64,000 bases of DNA, taken from the NCBI RefSeq assembly GCF_020905295.1, contig NZ_JAJJMM010000001.1, forward strand, positions 3,472,001 through 3,536,000. Direction: 5' to 3'. The notes under the pieces are model-generated. The model was not told the DNA's origin and ran no database searches. It saw nothing but the letters and a program-made list of their open reading frames with translations. The number at the start of each line of letters is the position of its first letter. Position 1 is the first letter of the stretch. Position numbers and translations under genes: made by a program. The stretch comes from Flavobacterium piscisymbiosum. GTDB taxonomy: Bacteria; Bacteroidota; Bacteroidia; Flavobacteriales; Flavobacteriaceae. Of the stretch, positions 1 through 8,265 are shown in pieces.

Positions 1-118
1 CAATTGCAATTCCTGCAATAACAAGTAATATTGGGTAAGGTAATTTTATTTTGTGCGCAAAAGCCGAAAGGCCAATTACAATGGCGAGGATAAAAATAAT
101 AATGCTGTAATTTTCCAT
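1..118 (-). CDS. Na+/H+ antiporter (CPA1-like), N-terminal fragment
   Basis: Only the first 39 codons are inside the window; the gene runs off the left edge. Reading back from the ATG at 118, the protein begins MENYSIIIFILAIVIGLSAF, followed by AHKIKLPYPILLVIAGIAI. This is a hydrophobic helix, a short polar linker with a KLPYPILLVIAG-type segment, and a second helix. That arrangement is typical of the first two membrane segments of CPA1-family sodium/proton antiporters in Bacteroidota. The role would be inner-membrane Na+/H+ exchange for pH and sodium homeostasis. The ion-binding aspartates lie outside the window, so the family call rests on the N-terminus alone. Confidence 0.6.
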   Translation of the reverse strand, partial: MENYSIIIFILAIVIGLSAFAHKIKLPYPILLVIAGIAI

Positions 119-279
119 TATTTTGATTTAGCAAAATGTGTGTTTAATTGATATAGATTTGGTATGAGCAAATGATTATGGGACTGAAAACGAAGTTATG
201 AAAAATGATGTTTTAAATTTGTAAAAAAAACTGCCACACTTATTCATTTTAAAATCCTGTTGTACAATTCCGTCTTTGT

Positions 280-1038
280 TTAGTATTCATTGAAAAAATC
301 AGTAATCGAAGTGTTTTCAAAAAGGTAATGTTTGACTTTTGCCTTAGTAGTTTTAGATGTTACAGGCTGATCTTCTTCCATTGTGTTGGTTTGATTTATT
401 GTTATGTCTCCACCTTCATAATTGTAAAAAAGTCCTGAATGACCGCCGGCGCCTCGATACTCTGCTTCGATCATGTCAAGAATAAAATCTTTTCCGACAT
501 ACTTGAATGAACCAAAAATGTTACCACTAGGGCCAATACTGTAGAGGTTGATATTCAATTCTCCATTTTCAATAGTAATATCTTCTGTGTCATATAACTT
601 ATAATCAGCTTCGTTGTATTCAACTGGCATCGTTATATTTGAAACTTTGTCTAAGCGATATGATTTGTCTTCGTTTTGTAAAAGAATCAGCATTGGTCTT
701 TGAGAAATATTATTTCCCTTGTATTTCAAGACAACTGCAATGTCAGTTAAGCCGTCATTGTTCAGATCTCCTTCCGTTTCATATTGAACTTCATAAATGC
801 CGGTTTTTGGAAGAAAGTCCACAATTTTATTTCCTGTTCTCGGATAAGTTGCATCAGGTTCATAAGCAATGCTTTGATCTGGTTCGTCGCTTACTTCTTC
901 AAAATCACGACTGGGAAGACTATCTGTAATTTCAACATTTTTGGTAGTGCTGTCAGCGTCTGTTTTCTTTTTAGTAGTACACGATTGAACCGCAATAGTG
1001 ATCAGGATCAATAAGTTAATGGTGATTCGTTTTTTCAT
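280..1038 (-). CDS. lipoprotein with DxNxDG calcium-loop-like motif
   Basis: A 252-residue protein with a lipoprotein signal: the charged start MKKR, a hydrophobic stretch, then a lipobox AVQSC with the lipidated Cys near residue 20. An acidic, low-complexity linker follows. Around residues 90-100 there is GDLNNDGLTDIAVVLKY, a D-x-N-x-D-G loop as in FG-GAP/VCBS or dockerin-like calcium sites, followed by a beta strand. The rest looks beta-rich. The next gene (1082-1672) has the same EGDLN(N/K)DG loop at a similar depth, so the two are probably paralogues expressed together. The function is unknown; it is probably an envelope protein facing the periplasm. Confidence 0.7.
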   Translation of the reverse strand: MKKRITINLLILITIAVQSCTTKKKTDADSTTKNVEITDSLPSRDFEEVSDEPDQSIAYEPDATYPRTGNKIVDFLPKTGIYEVQYETEGDLNNDGLTDIAVVLKYKGNNISQRPMLILLQNEDKSYRLDKVSNITMPVEYNEADYKLYDTEDITIENGELNINLYSIGPSGNIFGSFKYVGKDFILDMIEAEYRGAGGHSGLFYNYEGGDITINQTNTMEEDQPVTSKTTKAKVKHYLFENTSITDFFNEY

Positions 1039-1081
1039 TTATAAAATTTCAATCAGGAATTTTAGGTGCTTTTAGGTTATT

Positions 1082-1672
1082 TTAATTCAACTTACTGTCA
1101 AAAGCCCTGAAATCATTGATTTTTGGCAGTGGTTTTACGATGATTTTTTTAGTTGTCTCTTTCAGGATTTTTTCAGAACCCAGTGCTTTTGTTATTTCGG
1201 TTCTTTGTCCTGTTAATAGATTAAAATCAGTTTCGGTAGTTAAATTTTGGCCATCCCAAACGACATTAGTTATTTCTTGTAATTCAAAATATCCATTGTT
1301 GAATTTGAATTTATGCCAAAAATGATTTTTACCAATTTCAGATCCAATGAGTAAATAACCTTCTTCGATAATAACATCAGGAATTTGATCGCCACCGTAT
1401 TTTCCATTTGGATATTGAGGTTTCATTAGCTTTTCTGTAGATACGTTCAGTTTATACTTTCCGTTTTTTTGTAAAAAATAGATTTCTAATTTTAATGGTT
1501 GTATTTCATTTATGGTATCCATTTTCAGCAAAACTTTATCAATTAAGCCATCCTTATTTAGATCGCCTTCTTCGGTCCTGATTACTACATTAAAATTATC
1601 TTTTGCTTTTAGTGCCTGTGCGTAAATGTTAATTTGAATGAGAACAAAAAATAGTAAGAATGTCTTTTTCAT
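1082..1672 (-). CDS. secreted protein, paralogue of the neighbouring DxNxDG lipoprotein
   Basis: A 196-residue protein with a cleavable signal peptide (MKKTFLLFFVLIQINIYAQ, cleavage after AQ) and no lipobox. Residues 36-52 contain EGDLNKDGLIDKVLLKM, matching the loop in the adjacent lipoprotein at 280-1038, so the calcium-loop-like unit is shared. The remainder has alternating strands and no catalytic motif I recognise. The gap to the gene at 280-1038 is 43 bp on the same strand, which suggests cotranscription. The function is unknown. Confidence 0.65.
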   Translation of the reverse strand: MKKTFLLFFVLIQINIYAQALKAKDNFNVVIRTEEGDLNKDGLIDKVLLKMDTINEIQPLKLEIYFLQKNGKYKLNVSTEKLMKPQYPNGKYGGDQIPDVIIEEGYLLIGSEIGKNHFWHKFKFNNGYFELQEITNVVWDGQNLTTETDFNLLTGQRTEITKALGSEKILKETTKKIIVKPLPKINDFRAFDSKLN

Positions 1673-1740
1673 TTTAGATCTGATTTTGCGTTTTCGTGTG
1701 ATTTGATGATTTTTGTTCTTATTAAAAATAGAAACTACCG

Positions 1741-2289
1741 TTATCTTATCTTTATTATGCTGTCATCTGTCTGAATTTTATTGCTTCTGATTTCAGGTCT
1801 TAATCCAGACAATGCTTTATCTTTATAACTATCATATTTTATAGAATAATATTTTTTATTATTAATATGTGCTAAACCATTAACGTAGATATTTTCGCCA
1901 GAATATGAGCTTGTAGGTAATTGATAACGTGTGTTTCTTTTGCTATACTTGAATTTATATGTCTTTAATGTTGAGATAAAATTTTTATAAGTAAGTTCAT
2001 TTGGCAAAAAATACACTATGCTTAAATATTCCCCGCCTTCTCCATCTTCATTAAAAGTCATCTCAATTATTTCATTTGTATTTTGTTTATAAAACTCAAA
2101 TTTCTTTTTGTTTGTTGAAATTGTATCGCTCAATAACTTAAAACCTTTTGATGATAATTGTTTATGTTCAGTAGGGTTGTAATAATTAAATGCTTTTCTA
2201 AAGTCAGAAATTTTTAATGTCTGGCTAAAACTAAAGTTTACAGACAGCATTAATATTAAGATATAAAGGTTCTGTTTTACTATTTTCAT
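1741..2289 (-). CDS. secreted hypothetical protein
   Basis: A 182-residue protein starting MKIVKQNLYILILMLSVNFS followed by FSQ, a clear signal peptide with a Q at the mature end, as is common in flavobacteria. The mature part is rich in Tyr, Lys and Asn, with no cysteine pair, metal motif or repeat that I recognise. It lies in a run of minus-strand secreted proteins. I cannot assign a function. Confidence 0.6.
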   Translation of the reverse strand: MKIVKQNLYILILMLSVNFSFSQTLKISDFRKAFNYYNPTEHKQLSSKGFKLLSDTISTNKKKFEFYKQNTNEIIEMTFNEDGEGGEYLSIVYFLPNELTYKNFISTLKTYKFKYSKRNTRYQLPTSSYSGENIYVNGLAHINNKKYYSIKYDSYKDKALSGLRPEIRSNKIQTDDSIIKIR

Positions 2290-2485
2290 TTGGTATAGTT
2301 GTAAAATCCTTGTTAACTTTAATTTATTTTAATTATTGAAATCAACTTTAATTGACTTAAACTTTTACACGTTTCATTTTTTTTAAATCAAGTGTTTGGT
2401 ATTTAGATCTTAATAGGATTGTAGGAATTCAAACCTTTCTGCCTAAATATTTTTTTATTTCCCAACCTAAGCCTGAAATTATAGA

Positions 2486-3979
2486 TTAATTTTTACTAAG
2501 TTGTTTTTCTAAATTTTCAATTTCAGAAGGGCCACTTAGATTTTTTTTAATAATAGTTCCGTTTTCGTCTGTTAGAAAGTGCCAAGGAATTCCCATAGAT
2601 TGATTGTTGTATAAAACTCGTAAATCAGCATCTAATTTTTCATTTGCTCTAATATGATTTCCTTCGAGATTGTAAAAATGAGTCATTTCTCGCCATTGGT
2701 TTTCTCTGTTTTCTTTATCTATAGAAATATAAACCATGGTTATGTTTTTTGATTTTAGTAATTGGTACAATTTGGCATTGTCTTTAAACTCTGCTTTGCA
2801 CGGACCGCACCAGGTTGCCCAGATGTCGACATAAAATTGCTTTCCTCTTAATCCTTTTATCAGTTCTTTTACGGAATTGATGTTTGCGGAATTATCGATG
2901 AATTTAATTTTTTCGTTTAATGGCTCTTCTTGTTTTTTATGAAATGCCAAAATTGGTATGATGACCGGTTCCAGAAAATGTGCGTAAGCACTTGACGGAT
3001 AGTTTTTTTTAAATTGCTCAAAAAGTGTGATTAGTTCTTTCTCATAATTTTTATTGATGGCTTCATAATAGATATAAGCTGCAATGTAATATTCCAGTTG
3101 TTGGCCTGATAAATATTTTTTTGCATTAGTAATATTATGAGTATGTGTAAGTCCTTGTTTACCAATTTCTACCAGTGTAGCTTCACTTGTTTCTTTGATG
3201 ATTAAATCCTGATATCGTAAATAATTTTCGGTATAAAAATAAAACCAGGGAGAACGCAGAAGTTCTGGATTTGTGACAGGATTTGTTTTAAAAATGGATG
3301 CCCAGAGTTCTGTATACTGAAGTTTTGTTAATGTATTCTGTTTGCTGGAAGTCATTAAGTAATTTATAAAACCAAGGCTTCCTTGTATGCCTTTGTAAAA
3401 ATAATTTCGATCTGTTTTAACCAAATTGTAAAAATCTTTAGAAATGGTTTTATCTTTTAATAATTTTTTAAATCCTTCTAATTCGGTTTCTTCGCTTTTT
3501 TCTAATTTTTGTTTTATTTCTGACGGAATACTGTCTTTTATATATTTTTTTGTTTCGATTTCAAAATGTCCGCCAACAATCATGCTTCGGTTAGGAATTT
3601 GATTGTATAATAATTGTCCTTTTTGGTTTTGAGATTCTACCCGAAATTTGTTTTCCTGTGTTTCAGTGTCAATGTAGACTTTATAGCTCATTCCTGGTTC
3701 TGCAATTAAAGTCCCAAACGATTTGTATTTGTTTGATAAATCAATGAAAGAGGTTTTGTCTAAAGGAATACTAATCTGAAAATTGCCCGCAGTATCCGGC
3801 TGAACGGAGTCTGTAAAACCAAAGTAATCTATTCCGTTTATGGGTAAAGTATATTCGATTATATCAGGGACTTTTCCTGTGATTTTCCCAATAATTTTTA
3901 TAGTTTCTTTTTTTATCTGGCCAGTTGAGTAAGCAGGAATAATAAGTAACAGTAAAAGAAGTCGAAAAAACAGTTTCAT
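2486..3979 (-). CDS. TlpA-like thioredoxin-fold protein
   Basis: A 497-residue periplasmic protein. The signal peptide is MKLFFRLLLLLLIIPAYSTG. The N-terminal 350 residues form a Bacteroidota-specific region (beta-rich start, then helices, like the DUF4369-type N-termini of these proteins). The C-terminal ~140 residues are an AhpC/TSA-thioredoxin domain with the redox motif WATWCGPCKAEF and a later cis-Pro-type segment GIPWHFL. The role is probably thiol-disulfide exchange in the envelope. I chose the ATG at 3979: the in-frame TTG at 4003 falls inside a TAnnTTTG -7 box, so it would not be in the transcript. The substrate is unknown. Confidence 0.8.
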   Translation of the reverse strand: MKLFFRLLLLLLIIPAYSTGQIKKETIKIIGKITGKVPDIIEYTLPINGIDYFGFTDSVQPDTAGNFQISIPLDKTSFIDLSNKYKSFGTLIAEPGMSYKVYIDTETQENKFRVESQNQKGQLLYNQIPNRSMIVGGHFEIETKKYIKDSIPSEIKQKLEKSEETELEGFKKLLKDKTISKDFYNLVKTDRNYFYKGIQGSLGFINYLMTSSKQNTLTKLQYTELWASIFKTNPVTNPELLRSPWFYFYTENYLRYQDLIIKETSEATLVEIGKQGLTHTHNITNAKKYLSGQQLEYYIAAYIYYEAINKNYEKELITLFEQFKKNYPSSAYAHFLEPVIIPILAFHKKQEEPLNEKIKFIDNSANINSVKELIKGLRGKQFYVDIWATWCGPCKAEFKDNAKLYQLLKSKNITMVYISIDKENRENQWREMTHFYNLEGNHIRANEKLDADLRVLYNNQSMGIPWHFLTDENGTIIKKNLSGPSEIENLEKQLSKN

Positions 3980-4000
3980 TGAAAGCGGTTTTGAGTTTTT

Positions 4001-4008
4001 CAAATATA
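4001..4008 (-). promoter_or_regulatory. Bacteroidota -7 box for the TlpA-like gene
   Basis: On the minus strand this reads TATATTTG, a match to TAnnTTTG. It lies about 21 bp upstream of the ATG at 3979, giving a leader of roughly 15 nt. A -33 TTG is not clear. Confidence 0.5.
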
Positions 4009-4088
4009 TAGTATTTTTATGATAAATTTAGAGGGTTTGGGCTAACAATGACTTTTTTGAATAAAAACTTCTTTTGAATGCAATTGCC

Positions 4089-4169
4089 CTAGCCCCGATA
4101 GAAGCGGCATCCTTTTATGTGCGCAGCAGCGGACATAAAAGATATAGCGGATAGCGGGAAACAGCTCCT
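4089..4169 (+). ncRNA. structured RNA with conserved core (Flavo-1-like candidate)
   Basis: The element reads AGCCCCGATAGAAGCGGC, then ATC, then a hairpin (TTTTATGT paired with ACATAAAA across a GC-rich loop), then GAT, AUAGCGGAUAGCGGG and GCTCC. Helices I can draw are AGC with GCU (4091-4093/4164-4166), CCCG with CGGG, AUC with GAU, and the 8-bp hairpin. They surround a purine-rich symmetric internal loop. The same core recurs at 32846-32984 on the minus strand with a different, longer hairpin, which is what a selected RNA looks like. It may be the Rfam Flavo-1 family; that name is from memory and unchecked. It lies upstream of dnaK but probably before its promoter. Confidence 0.6.
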
Positions 4170-4203
4170 GATAATGACACGTAAAGTACTGATATGCCAC
4201 GAA

Positions 4204-4302
4204 TGTCAGGTTTTTAAAATGTCATGTTGTCAGATTGTTTTTAATGTGCCGACAGTAAAACTGACAATTTACTTTGGTTTTTTATATTGGCACAAAGATT
4301 GA
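4204..4302 (+). promoter_or_regulatory. sigma54-like promoter with upstream inverted repeats (dnaK)
   Basis: TTGGCAC (4287-4293), five bases, then TTGA (4299-4302) matches the -24/-12 sigma54 layout TGGCAC-N5-TTGC except for the last base. Upstream are TGTCAG (4204-4209), TGTCA (4220-4224), TTGTCAG (4227-4233), CGACAG (4250-4255) and CTGACAA (4261-4267). The TTGTCAG and CTGACAA copies form a perfect inverted repeat. This looks like an activator site upstream of an RpoN promoter. The predicted start is about 40 nt before the dnaK ATG. No good TAnnTTTG box is present in the same stretch. Confidence 0.5.
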
Positions 4303-4353
4303 CTTATGCCACCTGAGTTATAAATTAGTATATCAAAATTAAATATATAAAAA

Positions 4354-6234
4354 ATGGGTAAAATAATCGGAATTGACTTAGGTACGACGAACTCTTGTGT
4401 TTCTGTAATGGAAGGTAACGAAGCAGTTGTTATTCCTAACGCAGAAGGAAAAAGAACAACGCCATCTATCATCGCTTTTGTTGAAGGTGGAGAAATTAAA
4501 GTGGGTGATCCTGCAAAAAGACAAGCGGTAACGAATCCTACAAAAACGATTGCTTCTATTAAACGTTTTATGGGACACACTTTTGCTGAAACTCAGGAAG
4601 AGGCAAAAAGAGTTCCTTACAGTGTTGTAAAAGGTGACAACAATACTCCACGTGTGGATATTGACGGTCGTTTATACACTGCTCAGGAATTGTCAGCAAT
4701 GACACTTCAAAAAATGAAAAAAACTGCTGAAGACTATTTAGGTCAAACTGTAACTGAAGCGGTTATTACTGTTCCTGCTTACTTTAACGATGCACAACGT
4801 CAAGCTACTAAAGAAGCTGGTGAAATTGCTGGTCTTAAAGTTATGCGTATCATCAACGAGCCAACTGCAGCTGCACTTGCTTACGGATTAGATAAAAAAG
4901 GAACTGATCAAAAAATTGCTGTTTACGATTTAGGTGGAGGTACTTTTGATATCTCTGTTCTTGAATTAGGAGACGGTGTATTCGAAGTATTGTCTACAAA
5001 TGGTGATACTCACTTAGGTGGAGATGATTTTGACCAGGTTATTATTGACTGGTTAGCTGACGATTTCAAATCTGAAGAAGGTATTGATTTACGTTTAGAT
5101 CCAATGTCATTACAACGTTTGAAAGAGGCTGCAGAGAAAGCTAAGATTGAATTATCATCTTCTGCTGAAACTGAAATCAACTTACCTTACGTAACTGCTA
5201 CTGCTTCTGGACCAAAACACTTAGTGAAAAAATTATCTAGAGCACAGTTCGAAAAATTATCTGATACTTTAGTAAAACGTTCTATGGAGCCAGTTGCTAA
5301 AGCATTAAAAGATGCAGGTTTATCTACATCTGATATCGACGAAGTAATCCTTGTTGGAGGTTCTACTCGTATGCCAAGAATTGCTGACGAAGTTGAGAAA
5401 TTCTTTGGTAAAAAAGCATCTAAAGGTGTTAACCCTGATGAGGTTGTTGCTATTGGAGCTGCTATTCAAGGTGGAGTTTTATCTGGAGATGTAAAAGATG
5501 TATTGTTACTTGACGTAACTCCTCTTTCTTTAGGTATCGAAACTATGGGTGGTGTATTGACTAAATTAATTGAGTCTAACACAACTATTCCAACTAAAAA
5601 ATCTCAAGTATTCTCTACTGCTGCTGATTCTCAACCATCTGTTGAAATCCACGTATTGCAAGGTGAAAGAGCTATGGCTGCTGATAACAAAACTATCGGT
5701 CGTTTCCACTTAGATGGTATTCCACCAGCACCAAGAGGAGTTCCTCAAATCGAGGTTACTTTTGATATTGATGCAAATGGTATCATCAAAGTTTCTGCAA
5801 CTGATAAAGGAACAGGAAAATCTCACGATATCCGTATCGAAGCTTCTTCTGGATTAACAGCTGAAGAAATCGAAAAAATGAAAAAAGATGCTGAAGCTAA
5901 CGCTGACGCTGACAAAATAGCTAAAGAAAGAGCTGAGAAATTAAACGAAGCTGACAGCATGATTTTCCAAACAGAAAGTCAATTGAAAGAGTTAGGAAGC
6001 AAACTTGCTGACGATCACAAAGTTGCTGTAGAGTACGCTTTAACTGAATTGAGAATGGCTCACCAATCTCAAGACATTCCAGCTATTCAAACTGCTCTTG
6101 ACAACATTAATGCAGCTTGGAAAACAGCTACAGAAGCTATGTATGCTCAAGGTGAACAAGGTCAACAAGCTGCTCCACAACAAGAGCAATCTGGAGACAA
6201 TGTTGAAGACGTTGAATTCGAAGAAGTAAAATAA
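4354..6234 (+). CDS. dnaK: molecular chaperone DnaK (Hsp70)
   Basis: A 626-residue cytosolic ATP-dependent chaperone that folds nascent and stressed proteins with DnaJ and GrpE. The N-terminal ATPase domain starts [16 protein letters not shown] and includes [18 protein letters not shown] and the adenosine motif LVGGSTRMP. The interdomain linker is [15 protein letters not shown]. The substrate-binding beta domain and helical lid follow, and the protein ends in an acidic tail (DVEFEEVK). Length and all motifs are normal, so the gene looks intact. dnaJ and grpE are not adjacent. Codon use is tidier (many CGT Arg and GGT Gly codons) than in neighbouring genes, as expected for a highly expressed gene. 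Confidence 0.99.
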   Translation: MGKIIGIDLGTTNSCVSVMEGNEAVVIPNAEGKRTTPSIIAFVEGGEIKVGDPAKRQAVTNPTKTIASIKRFMGHTFAETQEEAKRVPYSVVKGDNNTPRVDIDGRLYTAQELSAMTLQKMKKTAEDYLGQTVTEAVITVPAYFNDAQRQATKEAGEIAGLKVMRIINEPTAAALAYGLDKKGTDQKIAVYDLGGGTFDISVLELGDGVFEVLSTNGDTHLGGDDFDQVIIDWLADDFKSEEGIDLRLDPMSLQRLKEAAEKAKIELSSSAETEINLPYVTATASGPKHLVKKLSRAQFEKLSDTLVKRSMEPVAKALKDAGLSTSDIDEVILVGGSTRMPRIADEVEKFFGKKASKGVNPDEVVAIGAAIQGGVLSGDVKDVLLLDVTPLSLGIETMGGVLTKLIESNTTIPTKKSQVFSTAADSQPSVEIHVLQGERAMAADNKTIGRFHLDGIPPAPRGVPQIEVTFDIDANGIIKVSATDKGTGKSHDIRIEASSGLTAEEIEKMKKDAEANADADKIAKERAEKLNEADSMIFQTESQLKELGSKLADDHKVAVEYALTELRMAHQSQDIPAIQTALDNINAAWKTATEAMYAQGEQGQQAAPQQEQSGDNVEDVEFEEVK

Positions 6235-6254
6235 TTCTTCTTTAACAATAATGA

Positions 6255-6287
6255 AAAGCCGAGTCAGAAATGACTCGGTTTTTTTTA
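6255..6287 (+). terminator. rho-independent terminator of dnaK
   Basis: CCGAGTCA (6259-6266), a GAAA tetraloop, TGACTCGG (6271-6278), then eight T residues. A perfect 8-bp stem 25 bp after the stop codon. Confidence 0.9.
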
Positions 6288-6306
6288 TGTCTTATCTTTA
6301 CGTGTT

Positions 6307-6339
6307 AAACCCGACAGGTTTTAAAAACCTGTCGGGTTT
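6307..6339. repeat. REP-like palindrome, left flank of the RAYT gene
   Basis: AAACCCGACAGGTTTT followed one base later by its exact reverse complement, giving 16-bp arms. An almost identical copy is at 6990-7022, on the other side of the transposase gene. REP palindromes beside a RAYT gene are the normal arrangement for REP/REPIN systems. Confidence 0.75.
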
Positions 6340-6375
6340 GCTTTACCAGATGCGAATCGTGTTTTTTAATATTTA

Positions 6376-6969
6376 TCATAAACTCAGAAAATTTTCTAAA
6401 GAATCGAAGTTTTCTTTTTTACTGTGAAAAGTTTTTAAATCTTCAATATTGTTAAATAACGAAATGACTTTTTTACGTTTTAATTTTGTTGGTTTTTCTG
6501 AAATGCAAGTTAAGTAAGAGCTCCATGGATATTCTATTGGGTGTTCGCAGAAGCCATGATTTACAGGGTTATAATGAATGTATTTTATAACTGATTTTAA
6601 ATAAGTATCATTGTGGATTAGTTTTCTTTTGAAAGGCCTTTCAAATAAAGCTCCATGACGATTGTAGCCTTTATTTATTGCTTTTGTGTAGGCATTAAAT
6701 AAGTTGCCAAATGATTGGTGAAGAATGATTTTTTTGAACTCATTTTTATTTTCTTGAATTTCTTCCAAAGTTTTAATTCGTACTAATAAATGAAAATGAT
6801 TTTTTAGTAAGCACCAAGCCAATGTTTCAGCAATCGGATTGATATGTTTGCCATATAAATTTAAGAAATATTCATGATTTCTGTTTTCCTTAAAAATATT
6901 TTCACTATTAATTCCTCTATTGTAGATGTGATAATAATTTCCAAACTCGAGTGGTTCAATTATTTGCAT
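6376..6969 (-). CDS. REP-associated tyrosine transposase (RAYT, IS200-like Y1 family)
   Basis: A 197-residue single-strand DNA transposase of the Y1/HUH class. The metal-binding HUH motif is KNHFHLLVRI (His58 and His60). The catalytic tyrosine is in KYIHYNPVNHGF (Tyr130), with the FERPFKRK and PWSSY segments typical of RAYTs. These proteins are domesticated relatives of IS200/IS605 transposases that move or maintain REP palindromes in trans. The gene is flanked by two near-identical palindromes (6307-6339 and 6990-7022), about 35 bp and 20 bp from its ends. The reading frame is complete and the active-site residues are present, so it is probably functional. No terminal repeats of a full insertion sequence are seen. 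Confidence 0.9.
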   Translation of the reverse strand: MQIIEPLEFGNYYHIYNRGINSENIFKENRNHEYFLNLYGKHINPIAETLAWCLLKNHFHLLVRIKTLEEIQENKNEFKKIILHQSFGNLFNAYTKAINKGYNRHGALFERPFKRKLIHNDTYLKSVIKYIHYNPVNHGFCEHPIEYPWSSYLTCISEKPTKLKRKKVISLFNNIEDLKTFHSKKENFDSLENFLSL

Positions 6970-6989
6970 AAATTAATTTATTCGTTGAC

Positions 6990-7022
6990 AAACCCGACAG
7001 GTTTTAAAAACCTGTTGGGTTT
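6990..7022. repeat. REP-like palindrome, right flank of the RAYT gene
   Basis: Same palindrome as at 6307-6339 with one change (CCTGTTGGGT instead of CCTGTCGGGT), which still allows a G-U pair in RNA. It lies 20 bp upstream of the RAYT start codon. Confidence 0.75.
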
Positions 7023-7145
7023 AATTTAAAGTAATACAAATATTACAAAATAAATAATTACATTACGCGATTTTTTTACCAAAATGATAAATGTCATTTA
7101 CTGTTCGAATTCTTTTTCGTAATATTACTATGTAAATATTTTTGC

Positions 7146-8216
7146 ATGAGAAAGATCAAATACAAGAAAGGACGGAAGCTTCAACATATCACTTTAGAGT
7201 ATACAGGAACACAAAAAGAGCATGAAACTGAGATGCAGCTTTTTGTCTATGATGATGAAGATGTGGTTGAATACGAGAAGTTTACCGTTTTAGCATTAAA
7301 TACCTGTATTGATTATACAAAAAATAACTGGCTCAACATCCACGGATTAAACGACATTAATTTACTTAAAACAATTGGTGCTCATTTTAAGCTCGATGAT
7401 TTTTTATTAGCAGATATTTTAAATACCACCAAAAGAACAAAGCTTGAAGAACAAAAAGATATTTTATTTTTTAATATAAAGTCACTCTTGCCATCTGAAT
7501 ATTCAGATAATATAAGTGTAGAGCAGATAAGTTTTATTTTAAAAGATGGAATTTTGATTTCGTTTCAGGAAAAGCGAAGCGATTTTTTTACCCATATCAG
7601 GGAACGTCTTCGTACACATGCAGGGATTGTAAGAACCAAAAAGGTTGATTATTTACTGTATTTGTTATTAGATGCCGTAATGGAGAATTTTTACATTACG
7701 ATTGAAGACGAAGAGGATAAGATTGAAGAATTAATCAATTTGACCAAAAAAGGAGCTGATCCTGTGATTCTGGAAAAGATTGAAAATCACCGTGATAATT
7801 TTAATTTTTTGAAACGTTCGATTATTCCGCTAAGGGATTCTTTGTATTATCTAAAGACAATTAAAGACGATGATACATACAACGGAATTGAAAAAGAGAC
7901 TTTTAGTTTTTTCATCCGTTTGCATCAAAAAAGTTTAGAGCTTTTAGAACAAATTGATTCGGATATGAGTTCATTAGAGAGTGCTTCTAATTTTTATTTT
8001 TCGGAACAAAGCCGAAAGATGAATGAAATTATGAAGACACTTACCATTATTTCGGCCGTATTTATCCCGCTTACTTTTATTGTTGGAGTCTACGGTATGA
8101 ACTTTGAATACATGCCGGAACTGAAAGCAAAAAACGGCTATTTTATTGTGCTGGGGGCGATGGTTTTATTGGTAATAGCCCTGATTATCTATTTCAAAAA
8201 AAGACGCTGGTTTTAG
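7146..8216 (+). CDS. corA: magnesium/cobalt transporter CorA
   Basis: A 356-residue inner-membrane Mg2+ channel. A long acidic cytosolic domain of about 290 residues, rich in helices, leads into two C-terminal membrane segments. The signature GMN is present in VYGMNFEYMPEL (about residues 317-319), at the end of TM1. TM2 is followed by the basic tail KKRRW. Length and layout fit CorA pentamers. A perfect TAttTTTG box (7137-7144) touches the start codon, so either the message is nearly leaderless or the box is fortuitous. The next in-frame Met is at residue 30, which would remove conserved sequence, so I keep this start. Confidence 0.95.
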   Translation: MRKIKYKKGRKLQHITLEYTGTQKEHETEMQLFVYDDEDVVEYEKFTVLALNTCIDYTKNNWLNIHGLNDINLLKTIGAHFKLDDFLLADILNTTKRTKLEEQKDILFFNIKSLLPSEYSDNISVEQISFILKDGILISFQEKRSDFFTHIRERLRTHAGIVRTKKVDYLLYLLLDAVMENFYITIEDEEDKIEELINLTKKGADPVILEKIENHRDNFNFLKRSIIPLRDSLYYLKTIKDDDTYNGIEKETFSFFIRLHQKSLELLEQIDSDMSSLESASNFYFSEQSRKMNEIMKTLTIISAVFIPLTFIVGVYGMNFEYMPELKAKNGYFIVLGAMVLLVIALIIYFKKRRWF

Positions 8217-8265
8217 CGTTTATTATATATAATTAAAAAATTTGTTAAGTTTCAAAATATGAATT

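Noticed and set aside
639..1014. Two overlapping plus-strand open frames opposite the first lipoprotein gene
   Set aside because: They are antisense to a gene with a clear lipobox, and neither has a promoter box or family features.
4117..4302. A plus-strand open frame of 61 codons upstream of dnaK
   Set aside because: It runs through the structured RNA and the sigma54-like promoter, and its protein resembles nothing.
4269..4580. A minus-strand open frame of 103 codons over the start of dnaK
   Set aside because: It is antisense to a certain gene and shows no family features.
6307..7022. Complete IS200/IS605 element
   Set aside because: There is one small RAYT-type transposase with REP palindromes, no TnpB, and no element ends beyond the REPs.
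7137..7144. TATTTTTG as the corA promoter
   Set aside because: It matches the -7 box but abuts the start codon, so the transcript would begin inside the gene. It is kept only as a remark under corA.
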